Assembly: GCA_003140895.1 (NCBI GenBank)
Contig: PLLH01000088.1
Coordinates: 1 to 41,064 of the forward strand
Reading direction: 5' to 3'
From: Elusimicrobiota bacterium
GTDB taxonomy: Bacteria; Elusimicrobiota; Elusimicrobia; F11
Length of the DNA: 41,064 nt
Positions 8,492 to 16,991 of the stretch are shown here, piece after piece (the first letter of the stretch is position 1; every line of letters begins with the position of its first letter). A program made the translations under genes and the position numbers. The notes beneath the pieces are model-generated. The model saw nothing but the letters and a program-made list of their open reading frames with translations, was not told the DNA's origin and did no database searches.

Positions 8492-9175
8492 TTAATCTTC
8501 CGGGTCGAAGCGATAGCCGACCCCTTTCAAGCTGTGAACCCACGTGCTTAACGGACCCAATTTCCGGCGGACTTGATCCACATGCACGTCAATGGTGCGA
8601 GTGGACCCCGTGAACTCGACGCCCCACACCGCCTCGGACATGGATCCGCGCGTCACCACGCATCCTTTTTTCACGATGAAATAAGCCAGGAGTTCGAACT
8701 CTTTGGGCGTGAGCGCGATGGGCTTGTTGTGAACGGTGGCCGAATAGCGGGCGTAATCCAACACGAGCGGGCCCAGCATAAACCGCCGCTCGGACGGATC
8801 CGGATGAAAACGCCGGAGCACCGCCTTGATCCGCGCCAAGAATTCCCCTTTCCGGAACGGCTTTGGAATATAGTCGTCGGCGCCCAACTCAAACCCGACC
8901 ACGATATCCGGCTCGTCCGATTTCACGCTCACCATAATAATAGGAATGTGCTTGGTCCGGGGGTCCCCCTTTAATTCACGGCAAACTTCGCGGCCGTCCA
9001 TATTGGGGAGGCGAATGTCTAAGAGAAGAAGGTCGGGTGGGTTGGCTCTGATTTTTTTGAGGGCGGCGACGGGATCGGTTTCCGTCACAACCATGTAGCC
9101 TTCGGATTGGAGAAGATCGGAAGCGATCTTCAGCATATCCGGTTCATCATCAAGGGCAAAGATTCGTATATTCAA
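8492..9175 (-). CDS. OmpR/PhoB-type response regulator
   Basis: Receiver domain (DLLLLDIRLPNMDGREV, Lys in PKPFRKGEF) plus winged-helix ALTPKEFELLAYF...RTIDVHVDQVRRKLG...GVGYRF. Confidence 0.92.
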   Translation of the reverse strand: MNIRIFALDDEPDMLKIASDLLQSEGYMVVTETDPVAALKKIRANPPDLLLLDIRLPNMDGREVCRELKGDPRTKHIPIIMVSVKSDEPDIVVGFELGADDYIPKPFRKGEFLARIKAVLRRFHPDPSERRFMLGPLVLDYARYSATVHNKPIALTPKEFELLAYFIVKKGCVVTRGSMSEAVWGVEFTGSTRTIDVHVDQVRRKLGPLSTWVHSLKGVGYRFDPED

Positions 9176-9218
9176 TCGCGTTCTCCTAGGGGAAAAAGAA
9201 CTGGTTGCTCTTTCCGAA

Positions 9219-9249
9219 TTTAACTCACGAATAATTCAAAAGAGTTAAA
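9219..9249. promoter_or_regulatory. Inverted repeat TTTAACTC-N15-GAGTTAAA upstream of the response regulator
   Basis: Perfect 8-bp arms at 9219-9226 and 9242-9249, with internal GAATAATTC; 44 nt from the response regulator start. Confidence 0.45.
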
Positions 9250-9344
9250 ACGCGCAATCATTGTGCCTTATCGACGGGAAAAAGTCAAAAAATCCGCCGC
9301 TTGAGCGTTTCAAATCGGTTTATTGTATCGGATTGCTCACCAGG

Positions 9345-9365
9345 TGGGAATAGTACTTTCGGGCA
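9345..9365 (-). promoter_or_regulatory. Promoter-like box TGCCCGAAAGTACTATTCCCA (minus strand)
   Basis: Second copy of the 3093-3114 element; lies between the macro-domain gene and the response regulator. Confidence 0.4.
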
Positions 9366-9386
9366 AAAAAGCGGAGACCTGATGAG

Positions 9387-9960
9387 CTACTGAAAGGAAA
9401 GTGTCTTGGCTTCCTGGCGGAACGCCTCGAAAGCGTCGGGATTAAAGGCGGAGAAGAGGATCATTTTCATTTTGGTGTTTTTCCGTTGGAAGTATTTCGA
9501 GATGTCTTCCAACATTTCTCTCGCGATGAGGGGATAGGGAGGCTGAGCCTTGGGACACCCCAGAACGGGGAAGGCGAGGGTCTGAAGCCGCAGGAATTCC
9601 GCGTAGCGAATGGCCCGGTCGACCCCTTCGCGAATGAAAATTCGCGTTTTATCAAAGTCCTTCTCACCCAATAAAACCGTCAGGAAGAGATATTTGACGT
9701 GGAGGTTTCCGCCGGGGAGAACGACGACCTTGCCGAACGGCTCGGGAAACATGGGGCGATGATGATGAATGTCTTTTCCGGCGGCCTGGCTGATCACGCG
9801 CGCCACACCGGAGCAGAAATCCAGATTTTGGTCTACCGGGCATACCAGCGCGTCGGCTTGAAGGGCGTTGACGTCTCCATGGTGGACGGTGAGTTTTCGA
9901 TCACCGAAAGAAAGGCTCAAGGAATGAGGGTCTTCGGACAAACGAACCGGATGAGGCACG
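9387..9960 (-). CDS. Divergent macro-domain protein
   Basis: GTG start after GGAGGTGCCCAC; LTVHHGDVNALQADALVCPVDQNLDFCSGVARVISQAAGKDI ... GKVVVLPGGNLHVKYLFLTV ... LQTLAFPVLGCPKAQPPYPL matches the macro-domain layout with altered catalytic residues. Confidence 0.65.
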
Positions 9961-9975
9961 TGGGCACCTCCTAAC

Positions 9976-10434
9976 TTAAGCGATCGATGGTTTTTTAACG
10001 TGTTTGAGTTTGGCCGGCTTTTCGCAAAGATCCCAATTGGCGCAGCCGTGGAAACAAATGGTTTGGGACTCGTTCCGGATTCGCTCTTCGCATTCCCAGT
10101 GGGCCTCTCCCATATGAGTGAGTTGTTTTTGATGATCCGGGTCGATCTTCGTAAATTGGATTCCAACAACGGAGGTGTGTTCTTTCGGACGGTTCCAGAC
10201 AATATTGCCTTCCACTTCAAAACGGTCGAGGCCGGGCAGATGCATATTGAGCTTCAGGCTTGGAGTGCCTTTGATGGCTTCCATGAGAACCAAGTCCATG
10301 CCGCCGGCGGACAAATTGGTGATGACACCGGGAACTTGCCGTGAATGAAAATGGGAATCGATCATCGTCAGTTCAATGGGTTCGGCCATGTCCTTAAGAA
10401 CCGGAAGGCGTTTATGCTTTCTTCGCTCGTTCAT
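9976..10434 (-). CDS. PilZ-domain protein (putative c-di-GMP effector) with Cys-rich C-terminal tail
   Basis: Start MNERRKHKRLPV after GGAGGAGATTC; RRKHKR and ITNLSAGGMDL...GNIVWNR...SVVGIQF match the PilZ RxxxR and D/NxSxxG pattern. Confidence 0.8.
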   Translation of the reverse strand: MNERRKHKRLPVLKDMAEPIELTMIDSHFHSRQVPGVITNLSAGGMDLVLMEAIKGTPSLKLNMHLPGLDRFEVEGNIVWNRPKEHTSVVGIQFTKIDPDHQKQLTHMGEAHWECEERIRNESQTICFHGCANWDLCEKPAKLKHVKKPSIA

Positions 10435-10516
10435 GAATCTCCTCCGCTTAAAATTTCCGACGACAACGGTTGTCACAATACCACATCTCGCCAACGTCTC
10501 GCAAGAAAAAGCCCCG

Positions 10517-11806
10517 TTACACGCATTCGCCGTGGAGTTCGCGAGAGTGGGTTCCCGTGATCTTCACCTTCACGATTTGACCGCATTTTAAATGCTGATT
10601 TTTAATCCGGGCCCGCCAAGCCCCCCTCGTTTTCCCTCGAAAAAGGCCCTCCCCTTTGTCGTCTTCAATCAGCACTTCTTGAACGGAATGAAGCAGAGCG
10701 CGCGCTTTTTCGGTCCCTTTCTTATTGGTGAGATCCAACAGGGCGTTCAGACGGTCTTGTTTCACGTGGGTGGGAACGTCATCGGCCTCTTGCGCGGACG
10801 CGGTTCCGGGCCGGGGCGAATAGCCGAAACAGTAGGCGGAATCAAAATCCGCTTCTTCAATAAGGCTCATCGTCTCACGAAAATCGTCCTCCGTTTCTCC
10901 CGGATACCCCGCGATCAAATCCGTCGAAATGACAATCGATGGAATAAGCTCGCGCAACCGGCGCAGGCTCGCCAAGAATGAGTCGCGCGTGTAACTGCGC
11001 TTCATGGCTTTTAAAATTTTGCTGGAGCCGGATTGGACGGGAAGATGGATGGCTTCGCACACCCTGGAGCTCTCGGCCATGGCCTGGATCAGCCTCTCGG
11101 TCATGTAATAAGGATGCGGACTCGTAAACCGGATTCGTTCAAGGCCGGGAATGGCGTTCACGTCTCGGAGCAAGTCAGAAAAATCATAGCCGCCCCGGGG
11201 CGGCAGGGACGGTTTATAAGAATTGACCGTCTGCCCCAAAAGCCAAATCTCTTTGGCGCCGGCGTCCACGCGCCTCTTTACTTCAGAGAGAATATCCGGC
11301 ACCGGGCGATACGACTCCCGTCCCCGGACAGACGGAACGATACAATAGGAGCAATTGTAATTGCATCCTCGCATGATCGTCACGCCCTGGCTCACGGGAG
11401 AAAGAGTCGATACGCTCTGCTCCGAGGGAATCAAAGCGTCCATGTTCTGTTTTGATGAGAGGACCTCATCCAGCCGCGCGGAAAATTGGTCGATCTCCTT
11501 GGCTCCCACAAAAAGATCCACGTGAGGGAAGCGTTTCTCCCATTTTCCCTTGGAGTGTTCCACCGCGCACCCCGCCACGATAATCAAACGGGACGGGTTC
11601 GCGTCCTTCCACTCTTCCAGGCTGCCGATATAGGAGGAGGCTTTGTGCTCCGCCATATCTCGAACCGTGCAGGTGTTGACGAGCGCCGCGTCCGCTGAAT
11701 CGAGATCGGCCACTTCTTGAAACCCGCGCGCTTTAAGGTGGGCCCCCATCTCGTCGGAATCAGCGACGTTCATCTGGCATCCAAAGGTTTTTGAAAAGTA
11801 TTTCAC
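10517..11806 (-). CDS. miaB: tRNA-2-methylthio-N6-dimethylallyladenosine synthase
   Basis: VKYFSKTFGCQMNVADSDEM, VNTCTVRDMAEHK, radical-SAM motif RGCNYNCSYCIVPSVRGRE; GTG start at 11806 proposed. Confidence 0.92.
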   Translation of the reverse strand: MKYFSKTFGCQMNVADSDEMGAHLKARGFQEVADLDSADAALVNTCTVRDMAEHKASSYIGSLEEWKDANPSRLIIVAGCAVEHSKGKWEKRFPHVDLFVGAKEIDQFSARLDEVLSSKQNMDALIPSEQSVSTLSPVSQGVTIMRGCNYNCSYCIVPSVRGRESYRPVPDILSEVKRRVDAGAKEIWLLGQTVNSYKPSLPPRGGYDFSDLLRDVNAIPGLERIRFTSPHPYYMTERLIQAMAESSRVCEAIHLPVQSGSSKILKAMKRSYTRDSFLASLRRLRELIPSIVISTDLIAGYPGETEDDFRETMSLIEEADFDSAYCFGYSPRPGTASAQEADDVPTHVKQDRLNALLDLTNKKGTEKARALLHSVQEVLIEDDKGEGLFRGKTRGAWRARIKNQHLKCGQIVKVKITGTHSRELHGECV

Positions 11807-11813
11807 GTCGAGG

Positions 11814-11819
11814 ATTATA
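11814..11819 (-). promoter_or_regulatory. -10-like TATAAT immediately upstream of the miaB GTG
   Basis: Minus strand reads GCCCAAGTAGTATAATCCTCGACGTGAAATAC; exactly 7 nt between TATAAT and GTG. Confidence 0.5.
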
Positions 11820-11828
11820 CTACTTGGG

Positions 11829-12623
11829 CTAAAAATGGTGTTTCGTGGCACTTGAATCGCGGTGGTATTGCCCGAATTCCTTCATCTGGAGGACTTCCTC
11901 CCCGGGGAAAATAGTGCCTTCGACACAAACCCTTTTTCCGGAGTCATCAAGACTGCAGGCTCCGCAAACGCCGAAGCCACACTTCATCTGGCGTTCCAAA
12001 CTAATATAAGAACGGACTTTTGAATCCCGGCAAAGCTCCGCCACCTTTTTCTCCATCCGCTCGGGGCCGCAAACATAGACAGAATCAACCTTCTGATTTT
12101 TGAGGATGCGGGCCAGCGCATCGGCGGTCGTGCCGCGTTCGCCGAACGAGCCGTCATCTGTCGTATAAATGGCGCCCAGCCCAAGCGTTGCCACACGCTT
12201 TCGGTAAAGGAGTTGAGCCTCTGTTTTTGCGCCGATAATCATGGTGGCGGTCAATTTTTGCGAAAGAGCTTCTTCCGCCAGAAGCATGAGCGAAGCCGTT
12301 CCGTAACCGCCTCCCACCAGGACGACTGTTTTCCCTTCAAGTTGAAAAGCATTTCCGTAAGGGCCCAACACGCCGAGAAGATCCCCTTCTTTAAGCTCAC
12401 ATACTTTCTTAGACCAAGGGCCGACGGCGCAAACAGTAACACCGATATGATCTTTGGTCTGATAGGAAATCCCGACGGGTTTGGCGTCAATACCGGGAAG
12501 CCAGATCATGCAAAATTGTCCGGGTTTGGCCTTGAGTTGGCAGGGAAGTAAAAAACTCTTTATCCCGTTAGCTTCCTCGATCACCTGGGAAATTCGAACC
12601 GTGATGGGCAATTCAAACTTCAT
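11829..12623 (-). CDS. pyrK: Dihydroorotate dehydrogenase electron-transfer subunit
   Basis: FAD/NAD-binding reductase fold (KPGQFCMIWLPG, VLVGGGYGTASLMLLAE) and 2Fe-2S motif CGFGVCGACSLDDSGKRVC. Confidence 0.88.
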   Translation of the reverse strand: MKFELPITVRISQVIEEANGIKSFLLPCQLKAKPGQFCMIWLPGIDAKPVGISYQTKDHIGVTVCAVGPWSKKVCELKEGDLLGVLGPYGNAFQLEGKTVVLVGGGYGTASLMLLAEEALSQKLTATMIIGAKTEAQLLYRKRVATLGLGAIYTTDDGSFGERGTTADALARILKNQKVDSVYVCGPERMEKKVAELCRDSKVRSYISLERQMKCGFGVCGACSLDDSGKRVCVEGTIFPGEEVLQMKEFGQYHRDSSATKHHF

Positions 12624-13530
12624 GGGCTGCTCCTCGAATCTCTTTTAAGGACTTGATGTTTTCCGTGTCCATGAAGGCCTGCATCTCCTGGCAGACTTGT
12701 CGAAAGACGGTGATACCCCGGTCGTAGACGCCGGATCCGATGCCGACCGCGGTGGCGCCGGCCATGATCATTTCAATGGCATCTTGTCCCGTGGCAACGC
12801 CGCCTGTCCCAATGATGGGAATCTTCACGGCCTGGGCGATTTCATAAACGCACCGGACCGCGATGGGCCGAAGGGCGCGGCCGCTGATGCCCCCGATCTT
12901 TCCGCCCAGAATCGGTTTCCGACTGACAATATCGATAATCATTCCGGGGCCCGCCGTATTGACCGCGGTAATGGCGTCGGCCCCCGCCGCTTCGGCCGCT
13001 TTGGCCAGATCCACAAGTCCCATGACGTTGGGTGATAATTTAACAAACACAGGGACACGAGACCTGTCTTTGACAAGGCGAGTGACGGCCTCCGTCTTTT
13101 CCGGGGTGCTCAAGCCCGCCATGGTTCCGTAGCCCGGTGTATGGGGACAGGAGAGAACCACCTCGAGTGCAGAAAAGTTTAACGCGGCCGCTTTCTCGGC
13201 CAAAATCTTATAGTCATCCTCATTGCGGCCGGTGATACTGCCAATCACAGGGACCCCGACCGATGTGAGATCAGAAAATTCGTCCCCCACATTGTCTATC
13301 CCTGGATTGGAGTAGCCCACCGAATTAATCATGCCCCCTGGATAGGTCAAAATAATGGGCGCGGGATGTCCTTTTCTCACCTCGATTGACAGTGATTTGA
13401 TCGTCACAGCACCGGCCCCCCCCTGGGCCGCGAGGGTTAGAGAAGCTCGACTGATACCGACAATGCCTGAGGCAAGAATCGTCGGATTTGGAAGCTTCAT
13501 TCCGCATAGTGTGATACTGAGTTCAGACAT
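12613..13530 (-). CDS. pyrD: Dihydroorotate dehydrogenase, class 1B-like catalytic subunit
   Basis: MSELSITLCGMKLPNPTILASGIVG, MINSVGYSNPGIDN, VVLSCPHTPGYGTMAG, VFVKLSPNV, AITAVNTAGPGM, PIIGTGGVATGQDAIEMIMAGA; overlaps pyrK. Confidence 0.85.
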   Translation of the reverse strand: MSELSITLCGMKLPNPTILASGIVGISRASLTLAAQGGAGAVTIKSLSIEVRKGHPAPIILTYPGGMINSVGYSNPGIDNVGDEFSDLTSVGVPVIGSITGRNEDDYKILAEKAAALNFSALEVVLSCPHTPGYGTMAGLSTPEKTEAVTRLVKDRSRVPVFVKLSPNVMGLVDLAKAAEAAGADAITAVNTAGPGMIIDIVSRKPILGGKIGGISGRALRPIAVRCVYEIAQAVKIPIIGTGGVATGQDAIEMIMAGATAVGIGSGVYDRGITVFRQVCQEMQAFMDTENIKSLKEIRGAAHEV

Positions 13531-13638
13531 TATGTCTCCCGGGTTTTTGGCTCACTGACCTGCACGGTTCATTAAAATAAATAGAGATGGAGGGGTCAAA
13601 TCAGATTGAAAGCCACGCAAGTGAGTGGTTTGTTCTCA

Positions 13639-15108
13639 TCATTTCAACGCGTCTTCCATCCGCTGGGCGTTCTTGCTCACGCTCTCATAATCGGGGAATT
13701 TTTTTACGAGCGCCTTCATTTTTTCAAATCCTTCCTGTCTGCGTCCCGCGTCCCAGAGAGCCAGAGCATACCCGTTTTGATAATCGGGACTCTCCGGATA
13801 GAGCGCAGGGAGAGGCTCCATCACGAGAACGGCCTCCTCCGCACGGCCGCTCTGCATAAGAATAATCCCCAGCCGGTAGCTGGCAAAGCCGCGTGGCCCC
13901 TCCCGAACGGTCACTCGATAATTCTTTTCATCGGACCCGCGCAGATCGACATTGAGATGAACGAGAGTTATCCAGAAGAGGATCCCAAAAATAAAAAAGC
14001 CTTTTGACGCCCACCGCAGAAAGGGACGGGGATGATTCCATAATCGAGCGAGCATCGCCGCCATTGGCAGGAAAAGGACGGGAGAAGACATAAAAATCCA
14101 TTTATCCATCATGACCTGGTTGAGCATCATGGCCGGGATCCGCGTGGCGAAAGTAAAAACAAACCACCCCAGGCAAAACAGGATAACGGTCCTGTGTCGG
14201 GGAATGAACAAAAGCCCCGCCAAAAAGACTCCCAGAACAGCCAGATAAACCGGCCAGAAATGGGAGAGATGAAAGATCGGCGGCCACGTCTCGAGGCCCA
14301 GAGGCACATACAGCACCCGGAGATAGTGGAAGACGATCCTAGGAAGTGCGAGAAAAAGAAACGGCAGGGTTTGGGTCCCCAGGGATTCAGGCATATGGGG
14401 AACAACGCGGGACCTCAAGACGAGAAAGGCGCCGACCGCAGGCAGCATCCACAACAATTGAAGATAATTTTCCCTCAAGCGCTTCTGAAGAAACAGGCAT
14501 AGGAGGAAAAGTCCCGGAAGAACGATGTTGCTTTCTTTTGAAAACAACGCCGGAAACGAGAGGAGGAGCGCCGGCCAACCCCGGTTTTTTAAACAGAGGA
14601 GGAGCGTGGCCAGAAGGAAAAAATTGGCCATCGATTCACCTCCCGTGGCGGCCATAAGATCATCGACGATAACGGGGTTTACGGCGAACAGGCTCGCGAC
14701 GATAAAAGAGACCAGAGGCTCAAATCCCAAGAGAGAAAAGAGGACGAAGATCATTATCGCGTTGGAGAGATGGAACAGAAGGGACACGACATGATATCCC
14801 AGCGGACGCTGGTCCCAAAAAAAATGCTCGACGCGGACCATCAGAGATAAAACCGGGCGGTAATAATATGTGCCGGTTTCCTTATGGACCACTTCCGTCA
14901 AATCGCTCTTAAGTCCCTTCCAATGCAAGCCAGGGTCGCGCTCCGTCGCCCGGATGAGAAAGGGATCGTCGATCATAAAACCAACGCGCAACGTCGGCCA
15001 AAACGCGGTGACTCCGAGAGCAAGGATGAGAACCAGTTTCCGGTAATGAAGGGAAATGAAGCCGCCGACGTTCACGGGCAAGCCGAAGGTATTGATGTTG
15101 TATTCCAC
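13639..15108 (-). CDS. Multi-TM glycosyltransferase-like (TMTC/PMT-type) protein with C-terminal TPR-like repeats
   Basis: GTG start; IDDPFLIRA, YYYRPVLSLMVRVEHFFWDQRPLGYHVVSLLFHLSNAIMI, many TM helices, C-terminal helical repeat (AVLVMEPLPALYPESPDYQNGYALALWDAGRRQEGFEKMKAL). Confidence 0.7.
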   Translation of the reverse strand: MEYNINTFGLPVNVGGFISLHYRKLVLILALGVTAFWPTLRVGFMIDDPFLIRATERDPGLHWKGLKSDLTEVVHKETGTYYYRPVLSLMVRVEHFFWDQRPLGYHVVSLLFHLSNAIMIFVLFSLLGFEPLVSFIVASLFAVNPVIVDDLMAATGGESMANFFLLATLLLCLKNRGWPALLLSFPALFSKESNIVLPGLFLLCLFLQKRLRENYLQLLWMLPAVGAFLVLRSRVVPHMPESLGTQTLPFLFLALPRIVFHYLRVLYVPLGLETWPPIFHLSHFWPVYLAVLGVFLAGLLFIPRHRTVILFCLGWFVFTFATRIPAMMLNQVMMDKWIFMSSPVLFLPMAAMLARLWNHPRPFLRWASKGFFIFGILFWITLVHLNVDLRGSDEKNYRVTVREGPRGFASYRLGIILMQSGRAEEAVLVMEPLPALYPESPDYQNGYALALWDAGRRQEGFEKMKALVKKFPDYESVSKNAQRMEDALK

Positions 15109-15115
15109 GCCGGGA

Positions 15116-15121
15116 ATTATA
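15116..15121 (-). promoter_or_regulatory. -10-like TATAAT immediately upstream of a GTG start
   Basis: Minus strand reads GGGCAAGTGGTATAATTCCCGGCGTGGAATAC; TGnTATAAT extended -10, 7 nt to GTG. Confidence 0.5.
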
Positions 15122-15306
15122 CCACTTGCCCAAAGAAGACTTTCTCGGCGATTAAATGGGGCTTGACGTTGGCGCGCTTAATGTGGAAGTATCCGGTCGG
15201 CTTGGCACGGTGATGTGCTCAGTGGGACCCTCGACGGTGTCGTCAGGTGGTCCTTCAATTCTTCCCGTCAATGAAACCGACGGGCCATAACAAAGGAGTC
15301 ATCACC

Positions 15307-16635
15307 ATGCGTCGCCGCGTGTGCCGCTTTATTGCTTTTTTATTGTCATTGCCGTTTGTCCTCTCACTTCTCTCCCGTCCCTGTTTTGCCGATTCGGCTT
15401 CCCGAATTGACTCAGGGGACACGTCCTGGATCCTCATCAGTTCCGCCCTCGTATTCTTCATGATGCCGGGACTGGCCTTCTTTTACGGAGGTCTCGTCCG
15501 AAAAAAGAACGTTCTCTCCATTCTCATGCAATGTTTCGTGACCATCTGCCTGATCACGCTCCAGTGGGTCCTGTTCGGCTACAGCCTCTCCTTCGGGCCC
15601 GATGTGAAAGGCCTGATCGGAAACCTCTCCTGGGCCGGGCTCCACGGCGTGGGGCTCGACCCCTTCCCGGCGTATGCCGCCACCGTTCCCCACCAGGCGT
15701 TCATGATTTACATGGCGATGTTCGCCATCATCACGCCGGCGCTCATTTTAGGCGCCTTCGCGGAACGAATGCGGTTCAGCGCCTTCTGTCTCTTTATGGT
15801 CCTGTGGTCGACGATCGTCTACGATCCGGTGGCGCATTGGATATGGGGCTTGGGTGGTTTCCTTCGCCAAGCCGGCACGCTTGATTTCGCCGGAGGAATC
15901 GTCGTTCACGTGAACGCGGGGGTGGCGGCCCTGGCCACGGCGCTCTATTTGGGGAAACGGCAAGGCTTTCCTTCTCGCATCTCCCCGCCGCACAACCTTC
16001 CTCTGGCCGTGCTGGGCGCGGGCATGCTCTGGTTCGGCTGGTTTGGGTTTAACGCGGGAAGCGCGCTCTGTTCAGGCGCCCTGGCCGTGAACGCGTTTGT
16101 CGTCACGCACGTGGCCGGCGCGGCCGCCGGTCTGACATGGGGACTTCTTGATTGGGTTTTTAACGAACGGCCGACGGTCCTCGGCATGATCACGGGAGCG
16201 GTGGGCGGCCTGGCCGCCGTGACACCGGCTTCCGGCTACGTCAATATCTGGGGGGCGCTGGCCATCGGCGTCGGCGCCTCATTCGTGTGCTACTGGGCCG
16301 TCGTGTTCGTCAAAGCGAAATTCGCTTATGACGACTCACTGGACGTCTTCGGCGTTCACGGAGTGGGTGGAATCTGGGGCTCCATCGCGGTTGGATTGTT
16401 CGCGACCAAGGTGGTGAACGGAGCCGGCGCGAACGGCCTATTCTATGGAAACCCGGCGCAACTCCCCATACAACTGAAAGCCACCGCGATCACCGCTGCC
16501 TATTCTTTGACCGTCACCTTCGCGCTCTTGTGGCTGGTGGATCACGCGGTTGGGCTTCGCGTCTCGGAACATGAAGAACGGATCGGGCTCGACCTGGCGC
16601 ACCACCGCGAAGTCGGCTACACCGTGTTGGACTAA
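15307..16635 (+). CDS. amt: Ammonium transporter
   Basis: Start ATGCGTCGC preceded by AAAGGAG; signal peptide; MPGLAFFYGGLVRKKNVLSILMQC, DFAGGIVVHVNAGVAALATALYLG, DVFGVHGVGGIWGSIAVGLFA. Confidence 0.95.
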   Translation: MRRRVCRFIAFLLSLPFVLSLLSRPCFADSASRIDSGDTSWILISSALVFFMMPGLAFFYGGLVRKKNVLSILMQCFVTICLITLQWVLFGYSLSFGPDVKGLIGNLSWAGLHGVGLDPFPAYAATVPHQAFMIYMAMFAIITPALILGAFAERMRFSAFCLFMVLWSTIVYDPVAHWIWGLGGFLRQAGTLDFAGGIVVHVNAGVAALATALYLGKRQGFPSRISPPHNLPLAVLGAGMLWFGWFGFNAGSALCSGALAVNAFVVTHVAGAAAGLTWGLLDWVFNERPTVLGMITGAVGGLAAVTPASGYVNIWGALAIGVGASFVCYWAVVFVKAKFAYDDSLDVFGVHGVGGIWGSIAVGLFATKVVNGAGANGLFYGNPAQLPIQLKATAITAAYSLTVTFALLWLVDHAVGLRVSEHEERIGLDLAHHREVGYTVLD

Positions 16636-16649
16636 TAAGGAGACCCTTT

Positions 16650-16991
16650 ATGAAATACATTGTCGCTGTTATTCAGCCGGACCGGGTGCAAGAAGTGTTA
16701 CAAATTCTCGCGGAGAAAGAAATTCATTTGGTGACGGTGTCCCAGGTAATGGGACGCGGACGCCAAAAAGGAATTGCCGAGGTGTACCGAAGCCATAAGG
16801 AAGTGGGCAGCTTGCTCAAAAAAGTGAAACTTGAGATCGCTGTGAACGATGAATTCGCCAGTCAAACCGTCGAGGCCATTACAGAGGGAGCCCGCACGGG
16901 GCACATCGGGGATGGAAAAATATTCGTGATGAATATGGAGGATTGTTACCGCATTCGAACAGGAGAAACCGGACCTGTCGCCATCGGCTAG
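16650..16991 (+). CDS. glnK: PII signal-transduction protein (GlnK/GlnB family)
   Basis: MKYIVAVIQPDRVQEVLQIL, GRGRQKGIAEVYR T-loop, TGHIGDGKIFVMNMEDCYRIRTGE; directly downstream of amt. Confidence 0.93.
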   Translation: MKYIVAVIQPDRVQEVLQILAEKEIHLVTVSQVMGRGRQKGIAEVYRSHKEVGSLLKKVKLEIAVNDEFASQTVEAITEGARTGHIGDGKIFVMNMEDCYRIRTGETGPVAIG

